This document shows, piece by piece, positions 33,093-41,734 of a stretch of 64,000 bases of DNA (the first letter of the stretch is position 1; every line of letters starts with the position of its first letter). The stretch covers positions 186,001-250,000 of the forward strand of contig NZ_JANBVS010000011.1 in the NCBI RefSeq assembly GCF_024586915.1. Reading direction: 5' to 3'. This DNA is from Bradyrhizobium sp. SRS-191. GTDB lineage: Bacteria; Pseudomonadota; Alphaproteobacteria; Rhizobiales; Xanthobacteraceae. Made by a program: the position numbers and the translations under genes. Under the pieces are notes generated by a model, which made no database searches, was not told the DNA's origin, and was given only the letters and a program-made list of their open reading frames with translations.

Positions 33093-35600
33093 ATGCGCTT
33101 TCTGGTGCGGTTTTTGGGCTTCCTGTTCGCCGCAGGTACGGTTGTGTTCCTGGTCGGTGTGGCGGCAGCGGCCGGCCTGATCTGGCATTTCTCCAAGGAC
33201 CTGCCTGACTACTCTCAGCTGCAGGATTACGAGCCACCGGTGATGACGCGCGTGCACGCGGTCGACGGTTCGCTGGTCGGTGAATATGCCCGCGAGCGCC
33301 GTCTCTATCTACCGATCCAGGCGGTTCCCAAGCTCGTCATCAACGCCTTCCTCGCCGCCGAGGACAAGAACTTCTACGAGCATGGCGGCATCGACTTCAC
33401 CGGCATGGCGCGTGCCGCCGTCGTCTATGCGCAGAACTTCGGCTCGAACCGCAGGCCGCAGGGTGCGTCGACGATCACTCAGCAGGTCGCCAAGAACTTC
33501 CTGCTGACCAACGAGGTCTCCTTCGCGCGCAAGATCAAGGAAGCGCTGCTGGCGATGCGCATCGAGCGCACCTATTCGAAGGACAAGATTCTCGAGCTCT
33601 ATCTGAACGAAATCTATCTCGGCTCCGGCGCCTACGGCATCGCCGCGGCGTCGCTGGTGTATTTCGACAAGTCGGTCAACGAACTCACGGTCGCCGAGGC
33701 GTCCTATCTCGCGGCGCTGCCGAAGATGCCGGGCAGCCTGCATCCGATCCGCAACCGCGATCGCGCCATCGAGCGCCGCAACTACGTCGTCGACCGCCTC
33801 CTGGAGAATGGCTGGATCAAGCAGGCCGACGCCGAGAAGGCGCGCAAGGATCCGCTGACCATCGCGAGCCGCAACACCGGCGCGCACATCTTCGCCGGCG
33901 AGTATTTCGCCGAGGAAGTGCGGCGCGACATCTTCGAGCGCTACGGCGAGAAGAAGCTCTACGAGGGTGGCCTGTCGGTTCGGACGACGCTCGATCCGAA
34001 GGTCCAGGTCATGGCGCGCAAGGCCATGGTGGCCGGCCTCGTGAGGTATGACCAGGAGCAGGGCTATCGCGGCGCCGTCTCCAAGCTCGACATTTCCGGC
34101 GATTGGGGACTCAAGCTCGCCGAGATCAAGTCGCTGTCCGACATTTCGCCGTGGCGCATGGCTGTGGTGCTCGAGACCAGCGATCAGTCGGCGCGCATCG
34201 GCTTCCAGCCGCCGCGCGAACTCGGCGGCGCGGTCAGCAAGGAACGGCAGACCGGCCTGATCACACTCGATGGCGTGAAGTGGGCGCGTGCGGCGACCGG
34301 CAATGGTCGTGGCAAGGTCCCGACCTCGGTGGCTCAAGTGCTGCAGCCGGGTGACGTGATCTATGCCGATCCGCTGTTCAAGGAAGGCAATCCCGTCGAA
34401 GGCCAGTATCGGCTCGAGCAATTGCCCGAAGTCTCCGGCGCGATGGTCGCGATGGATCCGAACACCGGGCGCGTGCTCGCGATGGTTGGCGGCTTCTCCT
34501 TCGACCAGAGCCAGTTCAACCGGGCCACGCAGGCCTATCGGCAGCCGGGGTCGTCGTTCAAGCCGATCGTCTATTCCTCGGCGCTCGACAACGGCTACAC
34601 GCCGTCGACCCAGGTCGTCGACGCGCCGATCGAGATCGACCAGGGGCAGGGCGGCCAGGTCTGGCGTCCCGACAACTTCTCGAACGGCAAGTATCTCGGA
34701 CCCACGACCCTGCGCAATGCGCTGCGCCTGTCGCTGAACACGGTGACGGTGCGGCTCGCGCAGGACGTCGGCATGCCCTTGATCTCGGAATATGCGCGCC
34801 GCTTCGGCGTCTATGACGAGCTGCCGAACTATCTGTCCTACGCGCTCGGCGCCGGCGAGACCACCGCAATGCGCATGGTCACGGCGTATTCCATGATCGC
34901 CAATGGCGGCCGCCGGGTGAAGCCGACCTTGATCGACCGAATCCAGGACCGTTACGGCCACACCATCTTCAAGCACGATGCCCGCGAGTGCCGCGGCTGC
35001 GATGCCCCGGACGGCTGGAAAAACCAGAGCGAGCCGCAGCTCGTCGATCGCCGCGAGCAGGTGCTGGACACCATGACGGCCTACCAGATCACGTCGATGC
35101 TCGAAGGCGTGGTGCAGGCGGGCACGGCGACCGTGCTGAAGGAGGTCGGCAAGCCGATCGCCGGCAAGACCGGCACCACAAACGAGGCCAAGGACGCCTG
35201 GTTCGTCGGCTTCTCGCCGGATCTCGCGGTGGCCATCTACATGGGCTACGACAAGCCGCGTCCGCTCGGCAAAGGCAATGCCGCGACGGGCGGCCACCTC
35301 GCCGCGCCGATCGCCAAGGACTTCATGAAGCTCGCGCTGGCCGACAAGCCGGCCACGCCCTTCAAGATCCCGGCCGGCATCAAGCTGGTCCGCGTCGATG
35401 CCAAGACCGGCATGCGGGCGAGCCCGGGCGACGGTGGCCGCACCATCATGGAGGCGTTCAAGCCGGGCACCGCGCCGCCGGACAACTACTCGGTCATCGG
35501 CGTGGCCGATGCCGATGGGCGCGGGATGCCGTCGCAAGCGGGCGGCCAGCCTGATTCGGGGAACTTCATCATCCGGCCGGGCACGGGTAGCCTCTATTAG
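33093..35600 (+). CDS. mrcA: Penicillin-binding protein 1A (bifunctional)
   Basis: The ATG at 33093 (MRFLVRFLGFLFAAGTVVFL) gives 835 residues with an N-terminal membrane anchor. The GT51 transglycosylase domain (about 50-230) has EDKNFYEHGGIDF and RRPQGASTITQQVAKNFLL plus IERTYSKDKILELYLNEIYL. The transpeptidase domain has the active Ser in QPGSSFKPIVY (about 486), SLN in RLSLNTVTVRL and KTGTTNE (about 691). An OB-like domain lies between. It polymerises and cross-links peptidoglycan. A 20-codon upstream extension is rejected because it precedes the anchor with no support. It lies downstream of the amidase and upstream of prfB. Confidence 0.95.
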   Translation: MRFLVRFLGFLFAAGTVVFLVGVAAAAGLIWHFSKDLPDYSQLQDYEPPVMTRVHAVDGSLVGEYARERRLYLPIQAVPKLVINAFLAAEDKNFYEHGGIDFTGMARAAVVYAQNFGSNRRPQGASTITQQVAKNFLLTNEVSFARKIKEALLAMRIERTYSKDKILELYLNEIYLGSGAYGIAAASLVYFDKSVNELTVAEASYLAALPKMPGSLHPIRNRDRAIERRNYVVDRLLENGWIKQADAEKARKDPLTIASRNTGAHIFAGEYFAEEVRRDIFERYGEKKLYEGGLSVRTTLDPKVQVMARKAMVAGLVRYDQEQGYRGAVSKLDISGDWGLKLAEIKSLSDISPWRMAVVLETSDQSARIGFQPPRELGGAVSKERQTGLITLDGVKWARAATGNGRGKVPTSVAQVLQPGDVIYADPLFKEGNPVEGQYRLEQLPEVSGAMVAMDPNTGRVLAMVGGFSFDQSQFNRATQAYRQPGSSFKPIVYSSALDNGYTPSTQVVDAPIEIDQGQGGQVWRPDNFSNGKYLGPTTLRNALRLSLNTVTVRLAQDVGMPLISEYARRFGVYDELPNYLSYALGAGETTAMRMVTAYSMIANGGRRVKPTLIDRIQDRYGHTIFKHDARECRGCDAPDGWKNQSEPQLVDRREQVLDTMTAYQITSMLEGVVQAGTATVLKEVGKPIAGKTGTTNEAKDAWFVGFSPDLAVAIYMGYDKPRPLGKGNAATGGHLAAPIAKDFMKLALADKPATPFKIPAGIKLVRVDAKTGMRASPGDGGRTIMEAFKPGTAPPDNYSVIGVADADGRGMPSQAGGQPDSGNFIIRPGTGSLY

Positions 35601-35619
35601 ACGGGCGAAACGCGCGACG

Positions 35620-35652
35620 GCGCGGTGCAGGCGATTGCGCTTTGCACCGCGC
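35620..35652 (+). terminator. Hairpin between mrcA and prfB
   Basis: GCGCGGTGCA (35620-35629) pairs with TGCACCGCGC (35643-35652), a 10-bp stem with a 13-base loop, 20 bases after the mrcA stop. No T run follows, so termination is uncertain. Confidence 0.4.
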
Positions 35653-35713
35653 GCCGCTACATCCCCTGTCGAACATGACGCTGCGGTTTCGGCCGTAGCC
35701 CGAAGAGAGCCAT

Positions 35714-36848
35714 ATGCGCGCCGAAATCGAAAAAATCGTAGAAGAGATCAAGCAGTCGGTCGGGCTGCTGAGGAGGCATCTTTGACGTCGAGACATCGAC
35801 GGCAAGGCTGGCCGAGCTGAACAAGCTCGCCGAAGATCCCAATCTCTGGAACGATCCCCAAAAAGCTCAGCGCCTGATGCAGGAGCGGACCTCTCTTGAG
35901 GATTCGCTCACCGGCATCGGCAAGGTGGAGCGTGAGCTCAACGACAACATCGACATGATCGAACTCGGCGAGGCCGAGAACGATGCCGGCGTGGTCGCTG
36001 AAGCCGAGAATGCGCTCAAAGACCTCAAGAAGGAAGTCGCGCGGCGCGAGCTCGAGGCGCTGCTGTCCGGCGAGGCCGATAAGTTCGACACCTATCTGGA
36101 GGTTCACGCCGGTGCTGGCGGCACCGAGAGCCAGGACTGGGCCTCGATGCTGCTGCGCATGTACACGCGCTGGGCCGAGACTCATGGTTTCAAGGTCGAG
36201 TTTCTCGAAGAATCGCTCGGTGAAGAGGCCGGTATCAAGTCGGCGACCATCCAGATCTCCGGCCACAATGCCTATGGCTGGCTCAAGACGGAAGCCGGCG
36301 TGCATCGCCTGGTCCGTATCTCGCCGTTCGATTCGAATGCGCGCCGCCACACCTCGTTCTCGTCGGTCCAGATTTTCCCCGTGATCGACGACAGCATCAA
36401 GATCGACATCAAGGAGTCCGACGTTCGCGTTGACACCATGCGGTCGGGCGGCGCCGGCGGCCAGCACGTCAACAAGACCGAATCGGCGGTCCGCCTGACC
36501 CATATCCCGACCGGCGTTGCGGTGGTCTGTCAGGCCGGCCGATCCCAGCACAAGAACCGTGCGCAGGCATGGGACATGCTCCGTGCGCGCCTGTACGAGA
36601 TCGAGCTGAAGAAGCGCGAGGAGAAGGCGGCTGCCGACCAGGCCGCCAAGACCGAGATCGGCTGGGGCCATCAGATCCGCTCCTACGTGCTGCAGCCCTA
36701 TCAGATGGTGAAAGACCTCCGCACGGGCGTGCAGACCTCCGATACTTCGGGCGTGCTCAACGGCGATCTCGACGAGTTCATGGCGGCGACCCTGGCGCAG
36801 CGCGCGTTCGGCACCACGCCGGGGGCTGCGATCGAGGACGTGGACTAG
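35714..36848 (+). CDS. prfB: Peptide chain release factor 2, made by programmed +1 frameshift
   Basis: The frame from the ATG at 35714 encodes MRAEIEKIVEEIKQSVGLLR then RHL and meets TGA at 35783. A +1 shift at CTT-TGA-C resumes at GAC (35784) and reads DVETSTARLAELNKLAEDPN onward to 36848, for 377 residues in total. The downstream frame alone would start at residue MQERTSL and lack the N-terminal helix. SPF (about 202) recognises UGA and UAA, and GGQHVNKTESAVR (about 248) is the peptidyl-transfer GGQ loop. RF2 levels autoregulate: UGA is read slowly when RF2 is scarce, which favours the shift. The gene starts just after mrcA. Confidence 0.97.
35771..35786 (+). promoter_or_regulatory. prfB recoding site (SD-like element, CTT TGA C)
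   Basis: AGGAGG (35771-35776) acts as an internal Shine-Dalgarno three bases before the slippery CTT codon (35780-35782), which is followed by the in-frame stop TGA (35783-35785) and C. This is the same layout as the RF2 frameshift site of other bacteria. The ribosome moves +1 from CTT to TTT and continues at GAC. Confidence 0.96.
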
Positions 36849-36851
36849 CCG

Positions 36852-37727
36852 GTGGCGCGCGTCGCGTTCATCGGGCTCGGGCGGATGGGGCATGGCATGG
36901 CCGGCCGCTATCTCGAGGCCGGCTATTCGGTGGCGGTCTGGAATCGCAGCAAGGCCAAGGCCGAGGATTTGATCGCGCGCGGCGTGCGCTGGTCGACGTC
37001 ACCGGCTGATGCAGCGATCGATGCCGATGCGGTCGTCACCATGGTCGCCGATGACGAGGCCTCGCGCGCGGTCTGGCTCGGGCCGGACGGCGCTGCGGCG
37101 ACGATGCGGGTCGGCACGATTGCGATCGAATGCTCGACGGTCTCGCGCGATCATGCATTGCGGCTGTCGCGCGAGCTGAACGCCCGTGGCGTGACCTATC
37201 TCGATTGCCCGGTGACGGGGCTGCCCGATGCGGCCGCCGGCGGCAAGCTGACCCTGCTGGTCGGCGCCGATGCTGCCGATCTCGAACGGGCGCGGCCGTA
37301 TCTGACGCCGATCGGCTCCACCATCCGCCATTTCGGCCCGGTCGGCGCCGGTACCGTCTACAAGCTGATCAACAACCTGCTCGGCGCGATGCAGATCGCG
37401 GGCCTGGCGGAGGGGCTTGCGATCGCCGAGCAGGCGGGGCTCGACATGGCCCTTGTGCTCGAGGCGATCCAGAGCGGCGTCGCGGCGAGCCCGCAGGTGC
37501 TGCGCCACGCGCCCCGCATGATTGCGCGCAACTTCGCCGACGCGAGCTTCACGGCGGCGCTTCGCCACAAGGACGCGGCCTATGCGTTGCGGCTGGCTGA
37601 GGAGCTGCTGGGCGAGCGTCCCGTGATGGCGCAGGCCGCAGTGGATGCCTATGCCCGGGCAAAAGCGGCGATGCCTGACGAAGACGAAGGCCGCATGATC
37701 GAGCTGGTCTCGCGGCGGAAGGCCTGA
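36852..37727 (+). CDS. NAD(P)-dependent beta-hydroxyacid dehydrogenase
   Basis: A 291-residue member of the 3-hydroxyisobutyrate dehydrogenase family, starting at GTG three bases after the prfB stop. VAFIGLGRMGHGMAGRYLEA is the NAD(P) loop, VWNRSKAKAE suggests NADP preference (Asn-Arg-Ser), DCPVTGLPDAAAGGKLTLLV is the substrate signature, and GPVGAGTVYKLINNLLGAMQ carries the catalytic Lys. It should oxidise a beta-hydroxyacid or reduce a semialdehyde. Whether the substrate is 3-hydroxyisobutyrate, tartronate semialdehyde or other cannot be told. The tight spacing suggests co-transcription with prfB. Confidence 0.85.
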   Translation: MARVAFIGLGRMGHGMAGRYLEAGYSVAVWNRSKAKAEDLIARGVRWSTSPADAAIDADAVVTMVADDEASRAVWLGPDGAAATMRVGTIAIECSTVSRDHALRLSRELNARGVTYLDCPVTGLPDAAAGGKLTLLVGADAADLERARPYLTPIGSTIRHFGPVGAGTVYKLINNLLGAMQIAGLAEGLAIAEQAGLDMALVLEAIQSGVAASPQVLRHAPRMIARNFADASFTAALRHKDAAYALRLAEELLGERPVMAQAAVDAYARAKAAMPDEDEGRMIELVSRRKA

Positions 37728-37824
37728 ACCTCGGCGGCGAACCTCTGCACCGACGGAAAGCGGGTGGACAGTCTGTGGCGGCCGCTGCAACGATCACGCG
37801 ACCTTCGAACGGCGGCGGGCGATA

Positions 37825-38739
37825 ATGGGACTCCCTAACGACAGGATGGATCCACGCGATTGGTCGCTGCTCGGCCTGCTATCGCTGCTGTGGAGCGGCT
37901 CCTTCATCTTCAATGGCCTGGCCTTGAAGGAGCTGCCGCCGCTGACGCTGGTGCTGTTGCGCATCGCGCTGGCGGCCGCGATCCTGCTGCCCATCCTGCG
38001 CCTGCGCGGGCTCGGCTTCCCCAAGGGGATCGCCGGGTGGCGGCCCTATTTTGCGGTCGCGCTGTTCAACAATGTCGTGCCGTTCTGCCTCATCGTCATC
38101 GGCCAGACCTACATCACATCGGGTCTCGCCGCGGTTCTCAACGCCACGACGCCGCTGTTCACGATCGCGGTGATGGCGGCCGCGGGTGAGGAAGGGCTCT
38201 CCGCGCGCCGCGTCGCCGGTCTGATCGTGGGTCTCGTCGGCGTCGTGATCCTGCGGGCTGGGCCGGGGATGGATGGCGCCGGCTACGGCATTCTGTTCGG
38301 TCTCGGCGCGTCGCTGAGCTATGGCATTGCCGCCTTGCTGGTGCGGCGCCATCTCGCCAACTCGCCGCCGCTTGCCACCGCCACGTTCCAACTGTGCGCC
38401 TCGAGCGTGATGATGCTCGTGATCGCAGGGGTGGTCGACCAGCCCTGGCGCCTGCCGATGCCCGGCCTGCAGACCTGGCTCGCGATCTCTGCCCTCGCGG
38501 CGCTGTCGACGGCCTTCGCCTACATCGTGTTCTTTCAGGTTCTGCGCCGGTCCGGCGCAACCAACGTGACCCTCGTGACTCTGCTGATCCCGCTGACGAC
38601 GATCCTGCTCGGATATCTGGTGCTCGGCGAGACCATTTCGCTGCGGGAGATCCTTGGTGCGCTGGTGATCGGGAGCGCGCTGCTGGTGATCGACGGACGC
38701 GTCTTCAATATTCTGCGACTCGCGCCACGCGCCTCCTGA
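37825..38739 (+). CDS. EamA/DMT superfamily transporter
   Basis: A 304-residue protein with about ten hydrophobic helices and two EamA repeats (about 15-145 and 160-295). SLLWSGSFIFNGLALKELPP opens the first, FNNVVPFCLIVIGQTYITSG and LAAVLNATTPLFTIAVMAAA are typical of the first repeat, and LVTLLIPLTTILLGYLVLGE ends the second. Members export metabolites such as amino acids across the inner membrane; no substrate is predictable. The start at 37825 may instead be the ATG at 37846 (MDPRDWSLLGLL). It converges with upp, with six bases between stops. Confidence 0.85.
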   Translation: MGLPNDRMDPRDWSLLGLLSLLWSGSFIFNGLALKELPPLTLVLLRIALAAAILLPILRLRGLGFPKGIAGWRPYFAVALFNNVVPFCLIVIGQTYITSGLAAVLNATTPLFTIAVMAAAGEEGLSARRVAGLIVGLVGVVILRAGPGMDGAGYGILFGLGASLSYGIAALLVRRHLANSPPLATATFQLCASSVMMLVIAGVVDQPWRLPMPGLQTWLAISALAALSTAFAYIVFFQVLRRSGATNVTLVTLLIPLTTILLGYLVLGETISLREILGALVIGSALLVIDGRVFNILRLAPRAS

Positions 38740-38745
38740 CTTTTC

Positions 38746-39381
38746 CTACTTCGTCCCGAACATCCGGTCGCCGGCATCGCCGAGGCCCGGCACGATATAA
38801 GCGTGGTCGTTGAGCTTCTCGTCGATCGCGGCGGTCCAGATCGGGATGTCCGGGTGCTCCTTCTCGAACCGGGCGATGCCCTCCGGAGCCGCCAGCAGGC
38901 AGACGAAGCGGATGTCGCGGGCGCCGCGCGCCTTCAGCAATTCGGCCGCGGCGCAGGCGGAGTTGCCGGTCGCGAGCATCGGGTCCATCAGGATCACGGT
39001 GCGGTCTGACAGATCCTGCGGCGCCTTGAAGTAGTACTCGACAGCCTGCAGCGTGTTCGGGTCGCGATACAGGCCGATATGGGCGATGCGCGCCGATGGC
39101 ATCAGCGCCAGCATGCCGTCGAGAAAGCCGACGCCGGCGCGCAGGATTGGCGCCAGGGTCAGCTTCTTGCCTGCGATCTTCGGCGCCTTCATCGCCGCGA
39201 TCGGTGTCTCGATGTCGACCAGCTCGATCGGCAGGTCGCGCGTGACCTCGTAGGCCAGGAGCATGCCGATCTCGTTGAGCAGCTCGCGGAAACCCTTGGT
39301 GGAGCGGTCGCGCTCGCGCATCAAGGTGAGTTTGTGCTGAACCAGCGGGTGATCGACGACGTGGACGTGGCTATTGGTCAT
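38746..39381 (-). CDS. upp: Uracil phosphoribosyltransferase
   Basis: A 211-residue type I phosphoribosyltransferase of normal length. HPLVQHKLTLMRERDRSTKG at the start, APILRAGVGFLDGMLALMPS, and the PRPP motif VILMDPMLATGNSACAAAEL are present, with IPGLGDAGDRMFGTK at the C-terminus contacting uracil. It converts uracil and PRPP to UMP in pyrimidine salvage. It lies between convergent and same-strand genes with no uracil permease nearby. Confidence 0.96.
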   Translation of the reverse strand: MTNSHVHVVDHPLVQHKLTLMRERDRSTKGFRELLNEIGMLLAYEVTRDLPIELVDIETPIAAMKAPKIAGKKLTLAPILRAGVGFLDGMLALMPSARIAHIGLYRDPNTLQAVEYYFKAPQDLSDRTVILMDPMLATGNSACAAAELLKARGARDIRFVCLLAAPEGIARFEKEHPDIPIWTAAIDEKLNDHAYIVPGLGDAGDRMFGTK

Positions 39382-39429
39382 TGCATTGCATCTGGCGGGT
39401 CTGGAGTGATTGAAAAGAGCTGAGGCGCG

Positions 39430-41154
39430 TCACGGCAGCACCTCGCGGCGGTCGGCCAGCATGGCTTCGGCCTGGCTGCGCCGCTCTGACAACAGGCCCG
39501 CGCTCGCGTCCTGGATCAGATTGAGCAGCACCTGCGCATCGCTGAGCCGCGGCACCGTCACGTAATCCGCGCCGGCATCGTAGAGATCGTTGACGTCAGC
39601 GAGCAGGTCGGCGGTCGCGACGATCTTGGCTGACGCGTTGATGCTGCGGACGTGCCGCACCAGCTTCTCGTTATTGGCGCCCTTGAGCAGCGAGTCCGGA
39701 ATGCTGAGGATGATCAGCTCGGCCTGGCCGACTCCGGCATGAATGAGCGTGTCGACATTACTGATGTCGCCATAGGTGACCTGGATGCCGCGATCGGAGA
39801 GCGTGCGGAACACCACCGGATTGAAGTCGACGACGCCGATCTGCTCCAGAAGCGCGGGCTCATTACGCTCGATCTCGCTGAGAAGGGCGCTGGCGGTGCG
39901 GAAGAAGCCGAGCAGCACGATCGGCCGGCCGGCATGGCCGCCCTCGTGGCCGGCTTCGCCGTCTTTGCCGGCATCGAGGTCGTGCAGGCCGACGCGCTTC
40001 AGAAGCGGGATCGTTCGCCGCACGATCGGATCGGAGCGCACGATGACGAAGGTCGAGAGCACCGCCAGCAGCACGAAGGCGAACGACGCCGCGCTCGAGG
40101 TGCCGGTCTTCAGATGTCCGGCGGCGGCGCCGGTCTGGATGACCACCAGCGAGAACTCGCTGATCTGGGCCAGGTTGAGCGCGGGCAGGAGACTCGCGCG
40201 CAGGCCCTGCCTCATCATGTAGAGCGGCGTGAAGGTGGTGAGCAGCCGGCTCGCCACCGTGAATAGCGCGATCACCAGCGCCAGCCCGACCACCGGCAGC
40301 GTCGGGATCGGGATGGTCATGCCGAGCGCGACGAAGAACAGCGTGATGAAGAAATCCCGCAACGTCGTCACCTTCGCGGTGACGTCGAGCGCATAAGGGA
40401 AGGTCGACAGCGAGACGCCGGCGATCAGCGAGCCCATCTCGCGCGAGAGGTGCAGCCGTTCGGCGATCTCGCCGATCAGGAAGCACCAGGCCAGCGCGCC
40501 GAGCAGGATCAGCTCGGGGGTTCGCGCGATGCGGTGGAACACCGGCGGCAGCACATAGCGGCTGAGCAGCAGCGCGATCGCGACCAGCGCGCCGGCGCGG
40601 GCGAAGGACAGCAGGATCACCCCGAAATGCAGGTCGTCGAGGCTCGGCTGCACCGCCAGAAACAGGATGGCGAATACGTCCTGCAGCACCAGCACGCCGA
40701 GCGTGATCCGGCCGGGCAGGGTGTCCAACTCGCGCTTCTCGTACAGCACCTTGACGATGATCACGGTCGAGGACAGCGCGCAGGCCACGCAGAGATAGAG
40801 CGCATCATAGCTCTCGGCGCCCATCCGCATGCCGATGGCGACGAAGAACAGGATGCCGAGCGCGGCACCGCCCAGAAGCTGAACGCCGCCGGCGATGAGG
40901 ATCACCGGCCCGGCGCGGATGATCTTCTTCAGGTCGATCTCGAGCCCGATCATGAACAGCATGAAGATCAGGCCGAGCTCGGAAATCACCGAGATCGATT
41001 CCTGGGACTTGACCCAGCCGGTGCCGAAGGGGCCAATGGCGAAGCCCGCGACCAGATAAGCGAGAATCGAGGGCTGGCGCCAACGATGCGCCGCCAGTCC
41101 AAGCACCCATGCAAACAGGATGCAGAGCGTGATGTCGCCGATCAGTTCATGCAT
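39430..41154 (-). CDS. Kef/CPA2-type cation:proton antiporter with RCK-like domain
   Basis: The ATG at 41154 (MHELIGDITLCILFAWVLGL) gives 574 residues. The first 400 hold 12 or so membrane helices of the Na/H exchanger fold, with SEFSLVVIQTG and VGLALVIALFTVASRLLTTF. The C-terminal domain (about 420-560) has the RCK/TrkA fold, but the nucleotide loop reads VLLGFFRTASALLSEIERNE, lacking the GxGxxG pattern, so NAD binding may be altered. GDISNVDTLIHAGVGQAELI is typical of TrkA-N. It should exchange K+ or Na+ for protons. An ATG 14 codons upstream is rejected since the first helix would be far from it. Confidence 0.85.
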   Translation of the reverse strand: MHELIGDITLCILFAWVLGLAAHRWRQPSILAYLVAGFAIGPFGTGWVKSQESISVISELGLIFMLFMIGLEIDLKKIIRAGPVILIAGGVQLLGGAALGILFFVAIGMRMGAESYDALYLCVACALSSTVIIVKVLYEKRELDTLPGRITLGVLVLQDVFAILFLAVQPSLDDLHFGVILLSFARAGALVAIALLLSRYVLPPVFHRIARTPELILLGALAWCFLIGEIAERLHLSREMGSLIAGVSLSTFPYALDVTAKVTTLRDFFITLFFVALGMTIPIPTLPVVGLALVIALFTVASRLLTTFTPLYMMRQGLRASLLPALNLAQISEFSLVVIQTGAAAGHLKTGTSSAASFAFVLLAVLSTFVIVRSDPIVRRTIPLLKRVGLHDLDAGKDGEAGHEGGHAGRPIVLLGFFRTASALLSEIERNEPALLEQIGVVDFNPVVFRTLSDRGIQVTYGDISNVDTLIHAGVGQAELIILSIPDSLLKGANNEKLVRHVRSINASAKIVATADLLADVNDLYDAGADYVTVPRLSDAQVLLNLIQDASAGLLSERRSQAEAMLADRREVLP

Positions 41155-41179
41155 GAAGCAACCCCCGGGGCGGCAACTT

Positions 41180-41722
41180 ATGTCGCGCCGCCGCACAAGG
41201 AAACCCGCAATCTGTCACATCGGGACGGCGCTCCTGGCGCTGTGGCTCGCGGGTGGCGCGGCACGGGCCGCCGACAGCGTCACGGCCGCCTTCGCGAGCT
41301 CGCTGACCGCGGTTCCGGCCGAGGCGGCGACCGTGACGGGCGCGGTCTATGTCCCCGTCTATTCCAGCGTCGCGATGACGCCCGGCAGGATCCAGGCCGA
41401 CTTCTCGGTCACCTTGAGCATCCACAACGCCTCCGAGCAGCGGCCGCTGATCATCAGGCGCATCAACTATTACGACACGGCCGGCGCGCTGGTCGAAGCC
41501 CATCTGCCTGCGCCGGTCGCCTTGAAGCCGTTCGCGACGATCGAGATCTTCGTTCCGACCAAGGACACCCGCGGCGGGACGGGCGCCAATTTCGTGGTCG
41601 ACTGGGCCGCGACCGGCGAGATCGCCGAGCCCGTGGTCGAGGCGCTGATGGTCGGCGGCATCGGCGCCGGCCATTACGCCTTCATCAGCCAGGGCCGCCC
41701 GATCCGGCAGATCGGGCGCTGA
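41180..41722 (+). CDS. DUF3124 domain secreted protein
   Basis: The ATG at 41180 gives 180 residues with a signal peptide (MSRRRTRKPAICHIGTALLA ending GGAARAAD). The DUF3124 domain covers most of the rest: GAVYVPVYSSVAM, SVTLSIHNASEQRPLIIRRI, NYYDTAGALVEAHL, FVPTKDTRGGTGANFVVDWA and VEALMVGGIGAGHYAFISQG. It probably stays in the periplasm or attaches to the envelope; function is unknown. The start is divergent from the antiporter gene with only 25 bases between the two start codons, so their promoters must overlap the other gene. Confidence 0.8.
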   Translation: MSRRRTRKPAICHIGTALLALWLAGGAARAADSVTAAFASSLTAVPAEAATVTGAVYVPVYSSVAMTPGRIQADFSVTLSIHNASEQRPLIIRRINYYDTAGALVEAHLPAPVALKPFATIEIFVPTKDTRGGTGANFVVDWAATGEIAEPVVEALMVGGIGAGHYAFISQGRPIRQIGR

Positions 41723-41734
41723 GAGCGCAGCGGC

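Noticed and set aside
33309..35537. A long minus-strand frame inside mrcA
   Set aside because: Fully covered by a convincing PBP1A gene; composition is that of an antisense shadow.
35877..36848. prfB read as a truncated gene starting at an internal ATG
   Set aside because: The upstream frame plus CTT TGA C slip restores the normal RF2 N-terminus.
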